Source: Actinoplanes philippinensis
Lineage (GTDB): Bacteria; Actinomycetota; Actinomycetes; Mycobacteriales; Micromonosporaceae
NCBI RefSeq assembly: GCF_900113015.1
Contig: NZ_FONV01000004.1
Coordinates: 496,001 to 560,000, forward strand
DNA length: 64,000 bases
Reading direction: 5' to 3'
Numbering within the stretch: position 1 is the first letter of the stretch; each line of letters starts with the position of its first letter. Position numbers and translations under genes: made by a program. Below are positions 15,922-24,813 of the stretch, piece by piece. The notes below the pieces were generated by a model that did not search any database, was not told the DNA's origin, and was given only the letters and a program-made list of their open reading frames with translations.

Positions 15922-17289
15922 ATGACCAGGTTCCCGTACTTCCGGCGATCACGGGCGCGCCGGCCGGCGGCCGCAGTGACGACCACGATGCTCCTGCTGA
16001 TCTCTGCGGGGCTCATGACGCCCGGCAGCGCGACCGCGGCCGGGCCGGACACCGGCGAACCGGGCTACTGGGTGGTGGCCTCGCCCACCATCGCCGTGGG
16101 TGAGCTGGCCGACGACCTCAGCAAGCGTGGCTACGACGTCATGGAGGGACTGTCGCGAGACGGGGCGCCGATCCTGGCGACCGCGGCTCAAGCCCAGCGG
16201 CTACGGCGCGACGGCCTGAGCGTGCGGTACACCGGACCGCTCTACCAGCCGGTTCCGGTGTCGGTGCAGGCCGCGGCCGGCACCTACTACGGCGGCTATC
16301 ACACCGCGGCCGCGCACGAGACCCACAACCAGCAGGTCGCGACGGCCCACCCGGAGCTGGCAGTCCTGAAGACCATCGGCCAGTCATGGCTGAAGACCCA
16401 GAACCGGGGCGGTCACGACATCCAGGCCCTGTGCATCACGAAGATCACCACCGGTGACTGCGCGTTGAACACCACCGGGTCGAAACCGAAGTTCACGCTG
16501 ATGGCCCAGATGCACGCGCGCGAACTGGCCACCGGCGAGCTCGCGTACATGTGGATCGACTACCTGGTGGGCAACTACGGCAAGGTCGGTGCCGTGACGA
16601 CGCTCATGGACACGACCGAGCTGTGGGTCATCCCGATCGCCAACCCGGACGGCGTCGACATCGTCTCGTCGAACGCGACGCGGCCCGTCTCCCAACGCAA
16701 GAACGCCCACGACAACGGGTGCTCCGGCACCGGGCTGGGAGTCGACCTCAACCGGAACTCGAGTTACCACTGGGACGTCAACCAGGGCACCAAGTGCACC
16801 GAGACCTATCCCGGCGCGAGTGCGGCCAGCGAGCCGGAGACGCGGGCGATTCAAAGCCTCCTGGCGAGCATCTACCGCGACACCAAGCCGGCCGCCGACT
16901 TCTCGGCGGCGACGACCGCCACCACCGGCACCTTCCTCACACTGCACAGTTACGCCGAGTTGAACATCTACCCCTACGGCTGGACGAACTCGCTCGCGCC
17001 GAACAACGCCGACCTCAAGACGATCGCCACGAACATGGCGAAGTCCAACAGGTACACGGTCGTGCACGGCGACGGCGGTCTGAACTACTTCGCGCCCGGT
17101 GCCACCGACGACTGGATCTACGGCACGCTGGGGGTGCCCGGATACACCATCGAGGTCGGCCCCAGCGGCTCCTCGTGCAGTGGGTTCTTCCCCGCGTACA
17201 GCTGCATGGCGTCTTTCTGGAGTCTCAACCTGCCCGCCTTCATGACCCTGGGGACAGCGGCTGCCAAGCCGTACCCGACCGGGAGCTGA
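15922..17289 (+). CDS. Secreted M14-family zinc carboxypeptidase
   Basis: A 455-residue protein with a long signal peptide (basic FRRSRARRP, then AAVTTTMLLLISAGLMT, cleavage near ATAAG). The catalytic domain (about residues 115-445) has the M14 zinc ligands in QMHARELATGE (His and Glu) and LTLHSYAEL (His), the substrate arginine in VDLNRNSSYHW and the catalytic glutamate in YTIEVGPSG. It should remove C-terminal residues from extracellular peptides. Several cysteines (LCITK, CSGTG, CTETY, CSGFF, CMASF) may form disulfides. GAGG lies five bases before ATG 15922. Confidence 0.93.
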   Translation: MTRFPYFRRSRARRPAAAVTTTMLLLISAGLMTPGSATAAGPDTGEPGYWVVASPTIAVGELADDLSKRGYDVMEGLSRDGAPILATAAQAQRLRRDGLSVRYTGPLYQPVPVSVQAAAGTYYGGYHTAAAHETHNQQVATAHPELAVLKTIGQSWLKTQNRGGHDIQALCITKITTGDCALNTTGSKPKFTLMAQMHARELATGELAYMWIDYLVGNYGKVGAVTTLMDTTELWVIPIANPDGVDIVSSNATRPVSQRKNAHDNGCSGTGLGVDLNRNSSYHWDVNQGTKCTETYPGASAASEPETRAIQSLLASIYRDTKPAADFSAATTATTGTFLTLHSYAELNIYPYGWTNSLAPNNADLKTIATNMAKSNRYTVVHGDGGLNYFAPGATDDWIYGTLGVPGYTIEVGPSGSSCSGFFPAYSCMASFWSLNLPAFMTLGTAAAKPYPTGS

Positions 17290-17335
17290 CACCGCCACCG
17301 GGCACCCGCGCGGGCACGGGTTTAGGGTGGCAGAA

Positions 17336-18760
17336 ATGGCGGACAACAGACTTGGCCTGCGCGGGGACCGCGGTGCGGTGCTGGGCGCGATGATGCTCGC
17401 GACCGGGCTCATCGCGATCGACTCGACGATCATCGCGACCGCGGTGCCGTCGGTGGTTCGTGACATCGGCGGTTTCCACGAGTTTCCCTGGCTCTTCTCG
17501 ATCTACCTGCTGGCCCAGGCCGTGTCGGTGCCGGTGTACGGGAAGCTCAACGACCTGTTCGGCCGCAAACCGGTGATCCTGTTCGGCATCGCGCTGTTCC
17601 TGCTCGGTTCGGTCTTCTGCGGCGCGGCGTGGAACATGTGGGTGCTCATCGCGTTCCGCGTCGTGCAGGGCCTGGGTGCCGGGGCGATCCAGCCGACCAC
17701 CATCACGATCGTCGGTGATCTCTACTCGGTCGAGGAGCGCGCCCAGGTCCAGGGCTACATCGCGAGCGTCTGGGGCGTCTCCTCGGTCGTCGGCCCGACC
17801 CTGGGCGGCGTCTTCAGCGAGTACGTGAGCTGGCGCTGGATCTTCTTCGTGAACATCCCGCTGTGCCTGCTGGCCGCCTGGATGATCATGCGTAAGTTCC
17901 ACGAGCAGCGCGACCGCGGGCGCCCGGTGATCGACTACAGGGGCTCGGTCCTGCTCACCGTCGGGCTGACGCTGCTCGTGCTCGGTGTCCTGGAAGGCGG
18001 CCAGGCCTGGAGCTGGTCCTCTCCGATCAGCGTCGCGATCCTCGGGCTCGGCGCGTCGATGCTTGTCGCGTTCGGTTTCGTGGAGCGCACCGCGGCCGAG
18101 CCGGTCCTGCCGCTCTGGATGTTCCGCCGCCGTCTGCTGGTGACGAGCGGGCAGCTCTCGGTGGGTATCGGCGCCATCCTGATGGCCCTCAGCTCGTATG
18201 TGCCGACCTTCGCACAGGGGGTGCTCGGCGCCGGGCCGCTCGTCGCCGGGCTGGCGCTCGCCGCGCTCACCCTGGGCTGGCCGGTGTCGGCAAGTCAGGC
18301 CGGCCGGATCTACCTGCGCTTCGGCTTCCGGGTGTGCGCGCTCGTCGGCACCGCGCTGGTGTTGCTCGGGTCCGCGCTGCTGCTCCTGCTCGGGCGGGAC
18401 TCCAGCGTCCTCGCGGTGGCGGCCTTCTGCCTGATCATCGGCTTGGGCATGGGTCTCACGGCGTCGCCGACGCTGATCGCGGCGCAGTCCAGCGTCGGCT
18501 GGGCGGAACGCGGTGTGGTCACCGCGAACAACATCTTCCTGCGCTCCCTCGGCAGCGCTCTCGGCGTGGCGATCTTCGGGGCGGTCGCGAACGCGGTGCT
18601 CGGCTCGGGGGCGCCGACGGCGGCGGGGCTGACGACAGCCGTACATCGCATCTTCGTCGGCATCGTGATCGTGGCGGCCGTGATGGTGGCGCTGGCCGCG
18701 TTGCTGCCCGGTGGATCCCGCGTCGCGTCGGCTGACGACCGCCGGACGGCAGCGGCCTGA
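17336..18760 (+). CDS. MFS transporter, DHA2 (EmrB/QacA) drug-exporter family
   Basis: A 474-residue integral membrane protein with about 14 predicted hydrophobic segments, the number typical of DHA2 exporters. Motif A appears as GKLNDLFGRKPVILFG between segments 2 and 3, DSTIIATAVPSVVRDI is the family's motif D1 region in segment 1, and GVSSVVGPTLGGVFSEYVSWRW is motif C of antiporters. Substrates of such proton antiporters are usually amphipathic drugs or the cell's own metabolites. ATG 17336 has AGGG about eight bases upstream; GTG 17327 overlaps that site. A strong stem-loop after the stop separates it from the convergent cyclophilin gene. Confidence 0.93.
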   Translation: MADNRLGLRGDRGAVLGAMMLATGLIAIDSTIIATAVPSVVRDIGGFHEFPWLFSIYLLAQAVSVPVYGKLNDLFGRKPVILFGIALFLLGSVFCGAAWNMWVLIAFRVVQGLGAGAIQPTTITIVGDLYSVEERAQVQGYIASVWGVSSVVGPTLGGVFSEYVSWRWIFFVNIPLCLLAAWMIMRKFHEQRDRGRPVIDYRGSVLLTVGLTLLVLGVLEGGQAWSWSSPISVAILGLGASMLVAFGFVERTAAEPVLPLWMFRRRLLVTSGQLSVGIGAILMALSSYVPTFAQGVLGAGPLVAGLALAALTLGWPVSASQAGRIYLRFGFRVCALVGTALVLLGSALLLLLGRDSSVLAVAAFCLIIGLGMGLTASPTLIAAQSSVGWAERGVVTANNIFLRSLGSALGVAIFGAVANAVLGSGAPTAAGLTTAVHRIFVGIVIVAAVMVALAALLPGGSRVASADDRRTAAA

Positions 18761-18762
18761 CC

Positions 18763-18807
18763 GGGCGAAAGACGCCGTCACCCGGTGCGGACGGCGCCTT
18801 TCGGCCC
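18763..18807. terminator. Bidirectional terminator between convergent genes
   Basis: The arms GGGCGAAAGACGCCGTC (18763-18779) and GACGGCGCCTTTCGGCCC (18790-18807) pair over about 16 positions with one mismatch and one bulge around a ten-base loop. It lies exactly between the stops of the MFS and cyclophilin genes; no long T run follows on either strand, as is common in high-GC genomes. Confidence 0.8.
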
Positions 18808-18810
18808 AGG

Positions 18811-19518
18811 TCAGTGATTGACGCGGACCTTGCGGATCTCGGTACGCAGAGCCGGCGTCCCGTCGACCGGCGCCGGGTCGTCCGTGGTCGGTTCGATGCC
18901 CCCGGCCGCGACCTTGTCGAGCGTCGTCAAGCCGGGCGCGGTCACCTGCCCGAAGATCGAGTAGTTGGGGCGCAGCGCGGAATCGCCGTACACCAGGAAG
19001 AACTGGCTGCCGTTCGTGTCGGGGCCCGCGTTCGCCATCGCCAGCACCCCGCGGGCGTAGAGCCGGCGCACACCGGTCGGGTCGGTCGGCGCCGGTGGGA
19101 GGTCGGTGGGCAACTCGTCGCGGTAGCGGTATCCGGGGCCGCCCTCGCCGGTGCCGCTCGGGTCCCCGCACTGCAGGACCTTCAGGGTGGGGTACGCGGT
19201 GAGCCGGTGACAGACGGTCCGGTCGTAGAACCGGTGCCGCGCCAGGTGCAGGAAGCTCTGGACCGTGCACGGCGCGGCGGCCCGGTCGAGGACCAGGGGG
19301 ATCTGCCCCAGGTTCGTGCGCAGCACCACGCGGACGGTGCCCCGATCGGGCGTTCGGCGTGGGTCGCCCGGCAACGGCACCGGTCGCGCGGCCGGCTCGT
19401 CGGGCGTGGGTGTGTACTGACATGGGCCGGTGGTCGGGCCCGGTTCGTGAGCCGAGGCGGGCGTCGCCACCGCGGCCAGGGCAATCGTGGTGGCGACGAC
19501 GAGCGTCAGTGATCGCAC
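18811..19518 (-). CDS. Secreted cyclophilin-type peptidyl-prolyl isomerase
   Basis: A 235-residue protein with a signal peptide (LTLVVATTIALAAVATPASA, cut before HEPG). The cyclophilin domain starts near residue 60 (TVRVVLRTNLGQIPLVLD) and contains FYDRTVCHRL with the catalytic arginine position, LQCGDPSGTGEGGPGYRY, and MANAGPDTNGSQFFLVYGD. It should help fold proteins outside the membrane. Four cysteines may be oxidised. The GTG at 19518 has GGAGGT five bases upstream. An unusually long N-terminal Pro-rich spacer follows the signal peptide. Confidence 0.93.
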   Translation of the reverse strand: MRSLTLVVATTIALAAVATPASAHEPGPTTGPCQYTPTPDEPAARPVPLPGDPRRTPDRGTVRVVLRTNLGQIPLVLDRAAAPCTVQSFLHLARHRFYDRTVCHRLTAYPTLKVLQCGDPSGTGEGGPGYRYRDELPTDLPPAPTDPTGVRRLYARGVLAMANAGPDTNGSQFFLVYGDSALRPNYSIFGQVTAPGLTTLDKVAAGGIEPTTDDPAPVDGTPALRTEIRKVRVNH

Positions 19519-19567
19519 ATTACCTCCGTAGATCGACGTACGACAATCTATACGACTCGCTGACGCC

Positions 19568-20356
19568 TCAGCCGTCGTGGTCGAGGATGCGCAGGTCGGG
19601 TGGCACGAGGGTGGTGCTCTCCATCAGTTCGCGGATGAGGTTGTGGTTCAGCGTGTTCCCGATGGGCTCGCCGACCTCCTTCCGGGTCAGGCCGGCGACA
19701 CCGTTGCCGCTCAGCCGGTTGCGCACCTCGGTGACGACGCGCTCGACCTTCTTGTGGTTCCAGTCGTCGTCCGGCCGGATCTCGTTGAGGTGTTCCGCGA
19801 CCTGGCGCCAGGACAGCGGGATGGGGTGGCGTTCGTGCAGGAGGTACCGCTGGGCGAGCACGACGACCACGCGCTTCTCCACCGAGGTCAGATGCCACGT
19901 ACGCGGAGGTCTGGTCGGCGCGTCGTGGTCGGCCGGTGGCCGGCTGCCGTCCCTGGGTTGCACGTGGACTTCGAGCAGGTGCAGTCGCTCGTGTGAGCCG
20001 CGGACGAACAGCGGGGTGTACCCCGTCGGCAACGGGATCGGCTCGTCCTGCCGGAACAACAGGCGCGAGCCGGGCAGCCGAAGCGGAAGGTGACCCAGCG
20101 TGCTGATCCACCAGCGGTCACCGCGACAGGTGAGCGCCCCGTGCGTCCTGCTGATGCGCAGGTCGTCCTCGCCGACGCACACGTGCACATCCGGCCGGCT
20201 CCGCCCGAAGAGGACGGTCCGCCCCTCCTTGGATCCGGCGGTCGTGCCACCGGTCGCCGCCAGCACGTGCAGTATGCCGGGCGCAACGGCGGCGGGGACT
20301 CCGAGGGCGAGGCTGTGGTGGTTCGCCGGGAGCGCGTTCGGCCGTTCCTGTCGCAT
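19568..20356 (-). CDS. FHA domain protein with C-terminal winged-helix-like region
   Basis: A 262-residue cytoplasmic protein. Residues about 25-115 form an FHA domain: TVLFGRSRPDVHV gives the phosphothreonine-binding GRS-type loop and LRISRTHGALT the SxxH loop. The C-terminal part (about 150-240) is helical with LSWRQVAEHLNEIRPDDDWNHKKVERVVTEVRNRL, which resembles a helix-turn-helix. It starts 72 bases after the stop of the Ser/Thr kinase gene on the same strand, so it is a likely binding partner or substrate reader of that kinase, perhaps passing the signal to DNA. That link is inference from context. Confidence 0.87.
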   Translation of the reverse strand: MRQERPNALPANHHSLALGVPAAVAPGILHVLAATGGTTAGSKEGRTVLFGRSRPDVHVCVGEDDLRISRTHGALTCRGDRWWISTLGHLPLRLPGSRLLFRQDEPIPLPTGYTPLFVRGSHERLHLLEVHVQPRDGSRPPADHDAPTRPPRTWHLTSVEKRVVVVLAQRYLLHERHPIPLSWRQVAEHLNEIRPDDDWNHKKVERVVTEVRNRLSGNGVAGLTRKEVGEPIGNTLNHNLIRELMESTTLVPPDLRILDHDG

Positions 20357-20428
20357 GTCCGTCTCCTGGCACGTCGTGTGTGCAGCGTGTCCGTCAGCCT
20401 GCCCGGGATCCGCGGGAGGGTTCCCGCG

Positions 20429-22219
20429 TCACCGTGGCGGGAAGAAGGCGGTGGCGAGCCGGGTCGCGAGCAGGCACCGCTCCTCCGGCGACAGGTTCCT
20501 GCCGACGACAGTGGCTTCCAACACCTCGTCCTTGTCGAAGCCGTACGCGTCCACGTAGGTGAAGTTGTGCGCCTCGACCTCACACGTGTCGTCGCCGGGC
20601 GCGTCTCCGGGATAACCGATCACGGAATACCGCCCGTCGATCGTCATCCTCGTCGCGCCGGACGTGACCAACGGCTTGGCCCGGGTGAAGCGCAGCCGGT
20701 AGAGGATCCCGTCGGCGGGATCGGTCCAGGTGCACTTCCACCGCCCGAAGCCGACCTCCGGGTTCTCCCGGTCGATCCCGGGCCGGTCGGGGAACGACGG
20801 CGAGTCCTTGGCCCGGCAGGCGTCCGCCCTGCTGAAGGAGTCCGGCCGCAACGTCGGGTTGCCGGGTCGGCGCTCCGGAACCGGTCCTCTGGTGATCACC
20901 TCGTCGGCGCTCCGGACGGCGGCGTCGGTCATGGCGCACGCGTCGGCGCCGATCAGGTGTGCCCTGGTCACCTCGATCCGGATCTCGTAGCGTTCGGGCA
21001 ACAGCATCCGGCGCGCGCAGGATCCCTCACCCGCCGGTTCGTCCACGAGCCGGTACCGCCCCCTGTCCTGCGCCCGCACGGGCGACTGCTCGCCGGGAGT
21101 ACGGTCGATCAACGCCAGGAGGTTCGCCTCTTTCCGGTCCTTCTTGACGATCACGTTGCACTGGTTGAACCCGGAATCGTCGGAGACCAGGTTGGGATCG
21201 CCGAACGGTTCCAGAGCAGCGTCACGGATCAGCGAGCAGGGATCGGCGGTACGCTGATCGGCGCCCAGCACAGGCCCCGTGGGCACAGGCCCCGTCGGTG
21301 TCCCGGACTCGTCGATGAACACGATGCCGCTCGCCGCCGCCGCGACGGTGACCAGCACCCCGGCGGTCACGAGAAGCCTGCGGCGCCCCGCGAACCTCGG
21401 GTGTGGCTCGTGCCGGGCCGGCCGCACGCCGGCGATGTCCGCGAGGATCTCGTGTGCCTCGGCCGCGGTGGGACGCTGTCCGGCGTCGACCCGGAGCATG
21501 CGCTCCAGCACCGGCGTGAGCTCGCCGCTCCGGCGCGGCGAGGCGATGGCGCCGTTGGCGGCCCGCCGAAGGCGCAGCCGCATACCGTCGGTCGCCGACC
21601 CGACCGGCGACTCCCCCTCGACGACGGCGAACAGCGTGGATGCCAGCGAGAACACGTCGGACGCCGCCGTCGGCGCGGCGCCGTTGGCCACCTCCGGCGC
21701 CACGTACCCTGGTGACCCGGTGAGCAGACCCGGGCAGGTCACGGTCGTGTCACCCGCGGCGTCGCGGGAGATGCCGAAGTCGGCGAGCTTCACCTCGTCG
21801 TCGGAGATCATGAGGACGTTTCCGGGCTTGATGTCGCGATGCAGGATCCCCTTCGCGTGCACCGCCGCGAGCGCATCGGCGATCTGCGCGCCCAGCTTCG
21901 CCGCCTGCCGGGGTGCGACGACGTCCAACTCGGCCATGCTCCGTGCCGGCACGTACTCCATGACCAGCCAGCACTCACCGTTGTCGTCCAGCACGTCGTG
22001 GATCGTCACGACGTGCCGGTGGTTCAACTGGGCGAGCAGCTTCGCCTCGCGTTCCAGCTGCCGGAACCGCTGCGGGTCCCCGTCCCCCGACAGGGCTCGC
22101 TTCAGCGCGACCGGCCTGCCGAGGCGTTCGTCGACGGCCCGCCACACGACTCCGCCGCCGCCGGAGCCGATCTGTTCCTCCAGCCGGTACCTGTTGGCGA
22201 CAAGTCGCTCCGTCTGCAC
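20429..22219 (-). CDS. Receptor-type serine/threonine protein kinase (PknB-like)
   Basis: A 596-residue membrane kinase. Residues about 10-270 form the kinase: IGSGGGGVVWRAV glycine loop, VALKRAL lysine, HRDIKPGN catalytic loop, LADFGIS, and SPGYVAPE. One membrane helix follows at about 290-310 (LLVTAGVLVTVAAAASGIVF). The extracellular part has two related cysteine-bearing segments, ADPCSLIRDAAL...FNQCNV and ADACRAKDS...WKCTW, resembling DUF3558-type sensor domains rather than PASTA repeats. The GTG at 22219 has GGGGAGAG six bases upstream, better than the longer starts at 22246 or 22303. The FHA gene follows in the same operon. Confidence 0.92.
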   Translation of the reverse strand: MQTERLVANRYRLEEQIGSGGGGVVWRAVDERLGRPVALKRALSGDGDPQRFRQLEREAKLLAQLNHRHVVTIHDVLDDNGECWLVMEYVPARSMAELDVVAPRQAAKLGAQIADALAAVHAKGILHRDIKPGNVLMISDDEVKLADFGISRDAAGDTTVTCPGLLTGSPGYVAPEVANGAAPTAASDVFSLASTLFAVVEGESPVGSATDGMRLRLRRAANGAIASPRRSGELTPVLERMLRVDAGQRPTAAEAHEILADIAGVRPARHEPHPRFAGRRRLLVTAGVLVTVAAAASGIVFIDESGTPTGPVPTGPVLGADQRTADPCSLIRDAALEPFGDPNLVSDDSGFNQCNVIVKKDRKEANLLALIDRTPGEQSPVRAQDRGRYRLVDEPAGEGSCARRMLLPERYEIRIEVTRAHLIGADACAMTDAAVRSADEVITRGPVPERRPGNPTLRPDSFSRADACRAKDSPSFPDRPGIDRENPEVGFGRWKCTWTDPADGILYRLRFTRAKPLVTSGATRMTIDGRYSVIGYPGDAPGDDTCEVEAHNFTYVDAYGFDKDEVLEATVVGRNLSPEERCLLATRLATAFFPPR

Positions 22220-22439
22220 GATTCGCTCTCCCCGCGTGGGCCTCATCACATCGTAACCAGTCGATATGATGTTCAGGCCTCCGCCAGGACGATCCCGCAG
22301 CACCGATCAGAAGCGATGGGTGGCGGCACGACGCTGTCGCCCACCCTCCGCCTCGGGCGCGAAGTCTCCGTCAGACCCGGTACGCAACACCCGCCTGCGC
22401 GGGTGCGCCGGCACGCGACGCACCCGCGACACCGGCTGT

Positions 22440-22757
22440 TCAGCAAAGCCTGCCCGTGTAGTAGGCGTTGCTCACCACGCTGTTCGGGCCGAGCCCGACC
22501 GTGCCGGGCCGGACACAGATGAGGGAGCCGGGGCCGCTCCTGGTCACGACTTTCACCTGCACGATCGTGTACACGCTGCCCGTGCAGTGGGTGTAGAACG
22601 CCCACCCCTGCGCGTTGACCCAGAAGCCGCACGCACTGATCTGCACGTCCGCCGGAGCGGCTGCCGACGCCGCGGCCGGAACGGCGGCTCCGCCGACGAG
22701 GCCGGCGACGACCGCCGCGCCGACGACGGCCTTCCTGAGACTGTTCCTGCCTGTCAT
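22440..22757 (-). CDS. Small secreted DUF6355-family protein
   Basis: A 105-residue protein with a clear signal peptide (LRKAVVGAAVVAGLVGGAAVPAAASA). The mature part of about 70 residues has four cysteines in the pattern CGFWVNAQGWAFYTHC, SLICVRPG and a terminal C after NAYYTGRL, with NAYY near the end; this matches the DUF6355 group labelled natural product biosynthesis protein in databases, whose biochemical role is not established. GGAGGG lies six bases before ATG 22757. It is on the same strand as the kinase but separated by 683 bases from the FHA/kinase start region, so it is likely its own unit. Confidence 0.82.
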   Translation of the reverse strand: MTGRNSLRKAVVGAAVVAGLVGGAAVPAAASAAAPADVQISACGFWVNAQGWAFYTHCTGSVYTIVQVKVVTRSGPGSLICVRPGTVGLGPNSVVSNAYYTGRLC

Positions 22758-22861
22758 GGAAATCCCTCCGATTCTGCTGACCGGCCACAACGGATCCGGT
22801 TCGTGACGACCGGAGGAATGTATGGCCGACCCGCCGGGAGGGTTCCCGGTACGACTTTCCG

Positions 22862-23035
22862 AGATCGCGCGAAGGCGGCTCACCCCGTCGGCGACGAGGC
22901 GGGGTCGGCCAGGTCGGCGGCGGCCTCGGCTTCGGGGCCGTCCTGGTACGGCCGGACGGCGTGGTCGCCTGGGCCGGCGGACCCGATCCGGATCCGGAGT
23001 CGCTGGAGGCGGCCGCCGCTCGCTGGTTCCGGTAG
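22862..23035 (+). pseudogene. C-terminal fragment of an FAD-dependent aromatic monooxygenase
   Basis: A plus-strand frame ending at TAG 23033-23035 reads GVGQVGGGLGFGAVLVRPDG then VVAWAGGPDPDPESLEAAAA and RWFR. The block VLVRPDGVVAWA with a following short helix is the standard C-terminal end of flavin hydroxylases such as tetracycline- or rifampicin-type monooxygenases. Nothing upstream encodes the remaining 450 or so residues; 22758-22861 has no related sequence. It looks like a relic of a deleted gene. Confidence 0.6.
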
Positions 23036-23053
23036 CACCCGTCGCGCTGCCGG

Positions 23054-23176
23054 TCACCTCGGCGGGGGCGTCGCCGGCGGCCCGGGGTCGGGTCGCCGGG
23101 TCAGCAGGCGCAGGAGCGCGGCCAGCAGCAGGGCCCCCACGACGTAGCGGGAGGTGTGCAGGGTGACGCGGTCCAT
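23054..23176 (-). CDS. 40-residue single-pass membrane peptide at the end of the urea/guanidine operon
   Basis: A small frame from ATG 23176 to a stop at 23054 encodes MDRVTLHTSRYVVGALLLAA, then LLRLLTRRPDPGPPATPPPR. It has one hydrophobic segment (VVGALLLAALLRLL) and a basic, Pro-rich tail. The ATG overlaps the stop of the allophanate hydrolase gene by one base (TGATG) and has GAGGAGA five bases upstream, inside the hydrolase's last codons. These translation signals are better than for most predicted small frames here. It may anchor or stabilise the permease or enzymes; no family is recognised. Confidence 0.5.
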   Translation of the reverse strand: MDRVTLHTSRYVVGALLLAALLRLLTRRPDPGPPATPPPR

Positions 23177-24813
23177 CAGGTCTCCTCGCTCGCGGACAGG
23201 TAGGCGAGCCAGCCGCCGTGGGCGGTGATGTCCGGGGCGCCCGCGGCGGCGACGGGCTCGCAGAGGAAGCCGGTGACCGACGTGCCGCCGGCCAGCCGTA
23301 CCGGGCCGAGGGTCATCGGCGCGGGCAGGGCGGCGAGGAAGCGGCCGAGCGCCGCCGGTGGCAGCTCCCAGAGCTCGCCGTCGACGGTGGCGCCGCCCTC
23401 GGCGACGCGGACCAGGCCCGGTTTGGGCGGCCGGGTGGGCAGCGCGTGCAGCCGGTATTCGGCCGCGGTCCGCGCCGGCCCGATCAGGCGGCCACCGGCC
23501 GAGGTGAGCTGGTGGTTGAGGGGCTGCCCGGTCAGGTGGGCGCCGACCACGAGCAGCCGCAGCCCGGAGGCGGCCGGGGCCGGCGCCGGTGTGGCGGTGA
23601 GCATCGCGGCGACCCCGGCGGCGACCGCGTCGGCGTGGCCGCGGGCGATCACCTGCACGCCGAGCGGGCCGGCGGGCACGGCCACGGCGGCCAGGCCGAA
23701 CAGGTTGGCGAAGTTGGTGTACGTGCCGACGCGCGCGTTCACGCCGATCGGGTCGGCCTCGACCTCGGCGATCGTCGGATGGATCGGCGCGGTGGGCAGC
23801 AGCAGCGCGTCGGCGTCGCCCCACTCGGCCATCGCCTCGGCGCGCAGCCGGTCGAGGCGTTCGGTGTCGGTGACCAGCCGGTGTGCGGGGATGTCGCGGG
23901 CGGCGCCGATGATCGCGGCGACCGCCGGGTCGGCGCCGTCGGGGTGGTCGTCGAGGAAAGCGCCGACCGCGGCGTAGCGTTCGGCGACGAATCCGCCGTC
24001 GTAGAGCAGCTTCGCGGCGGTCAGGAACGGGTCGAGCCGGATCGGCCGCAGGATCGCTCCGGCGGTCTCCAGCGTCTTCGCGGCCTGCTCGAAGGCGTCG
24101 CGCCACTCGTCGGACATGCCGGTGAGCTGGTCCCGGCCGGGTACGGCGACGACCGGGTACGGGGGCGCGGCCAGCGGCGCGTCGGCCGGCCAGTCCGCGT
24201 CGCTCATGACCGTCATGGCTCGCTGGGCGGTGGCGAGGTCGCGGGCGAAGACGGTGACGCAGTCGAAGCTGCGGCAGGCCGGGACGACACCCGTGGTCGG
24301 CACCCGGCCCGGTGTCGGCTTGATCCCGACGATGCCCTGGAACGCGGCAGGCACCCGGCCGGAGCCTGCGGTGTCGGTGCCCAGCGCCAGGTCGGCGATG
24401 CCCAGGGCGACGGCCACCGCCGATCCGGAGCTGGAACCCCCGGCGACCAGGTCCGGGTCACCGGCGGCACGGACCACGCCGTACGGGCTGCGCGTGCCGA
24501 CCAGACCGGTGGCGAACTGGTCCAGGTTGGTCTTGCCGAGCACCACCGCCCCCGCGTCGATCAACCGCTGCACTGCCGGAGCGTTACGGGACGGACGGTA
24601 GGCGTACCCCGGATGTCCCGCTGTCGTCGGCAGCCCGGCCACGTCGATGTTGTCCTTGACCGCCAGCAACGAGCCCGCCAGCGGCAGATGGGGGGCGACG
24701 GCCGCCGCGTCGGCCAGCACGTCGGCCTCGTCGCGCAACGTGATCCACGCTTCGGGGCGTTCGCCGCGGGCCAGACGGGCGTAGGCGGCACGGACACGGT
24801 CCTGCGGGGTCAT
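23176..24813 (-). CDS. atzF: Allophanate hydrolase
   Basis: A 545-residue amidase-signature enzyme. The catalytic Ser-Ser-Lys triad is visible: lysine in LLAVKDNIDVAGLP, serines in GGSSSGSAVAVALG and LGTDTAGSGRVPAAF. The C-terminal domain from about residue 425 (LLVVGAHLTGQPLNHQL to LCEPVAAAGAPDITAHGGW) is the extra domain specific to allophanate hydrolases. The reaction is allophanate (urea-1-carboxylate) to ammonium and carbon dioxide. ATG 24813 overlaps the carboxylase stop by four bases, so the two are coupled. The upstream open frame to 24999 overlaps the carboxylase and was not used. Confidence 0.95.
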   Translation of the reverse strand: MTPQDRVRAAYARLARGERPEAWITLRDEADVLADAAAVAPHLPLAGSLLAVKDNIDVAGLPTTAGHPGYAYRPSRNAPAVQRLIDAGAVVLGKTNLDQFATGLVGTRSPYGVVRAAGDPDLVAGGSSSGSAVAVALGIADLALGTDTAGSGRVPAAFQGIVGIKPTPGRVPTTGVVPACRSFDCVTVFARDLATAQRAMTVMSDADWPADAPLAAPPYPVVAVPGRDQLTGMSDEWRDAFEQAAKTLETAGAILRPIRLDPFLTAAKLLYDGGFVAERYAAVGAFLDDHPDGADPAVAAIIGAARDIPAHRLVTDTERLDRLRAEAMAEWGDADALLLPTAPIHPTIAEVEADPIGVNARVGTYTNFANLFGLAAVAVPAGPLGVQVIARGHADAVAAGVAAMLTATPAPAPAASGLRLLVVGAHLTGQPLNHQLTSAGGRLIGPARTAAEYRLHALPTRPPKPGLVRVAEGGATVDGELWELPPAALGRFLAALPAPMTLGPVRLAGGTSVTGFLCEPVAAAGAPDITAHGGWLAYLSASEET

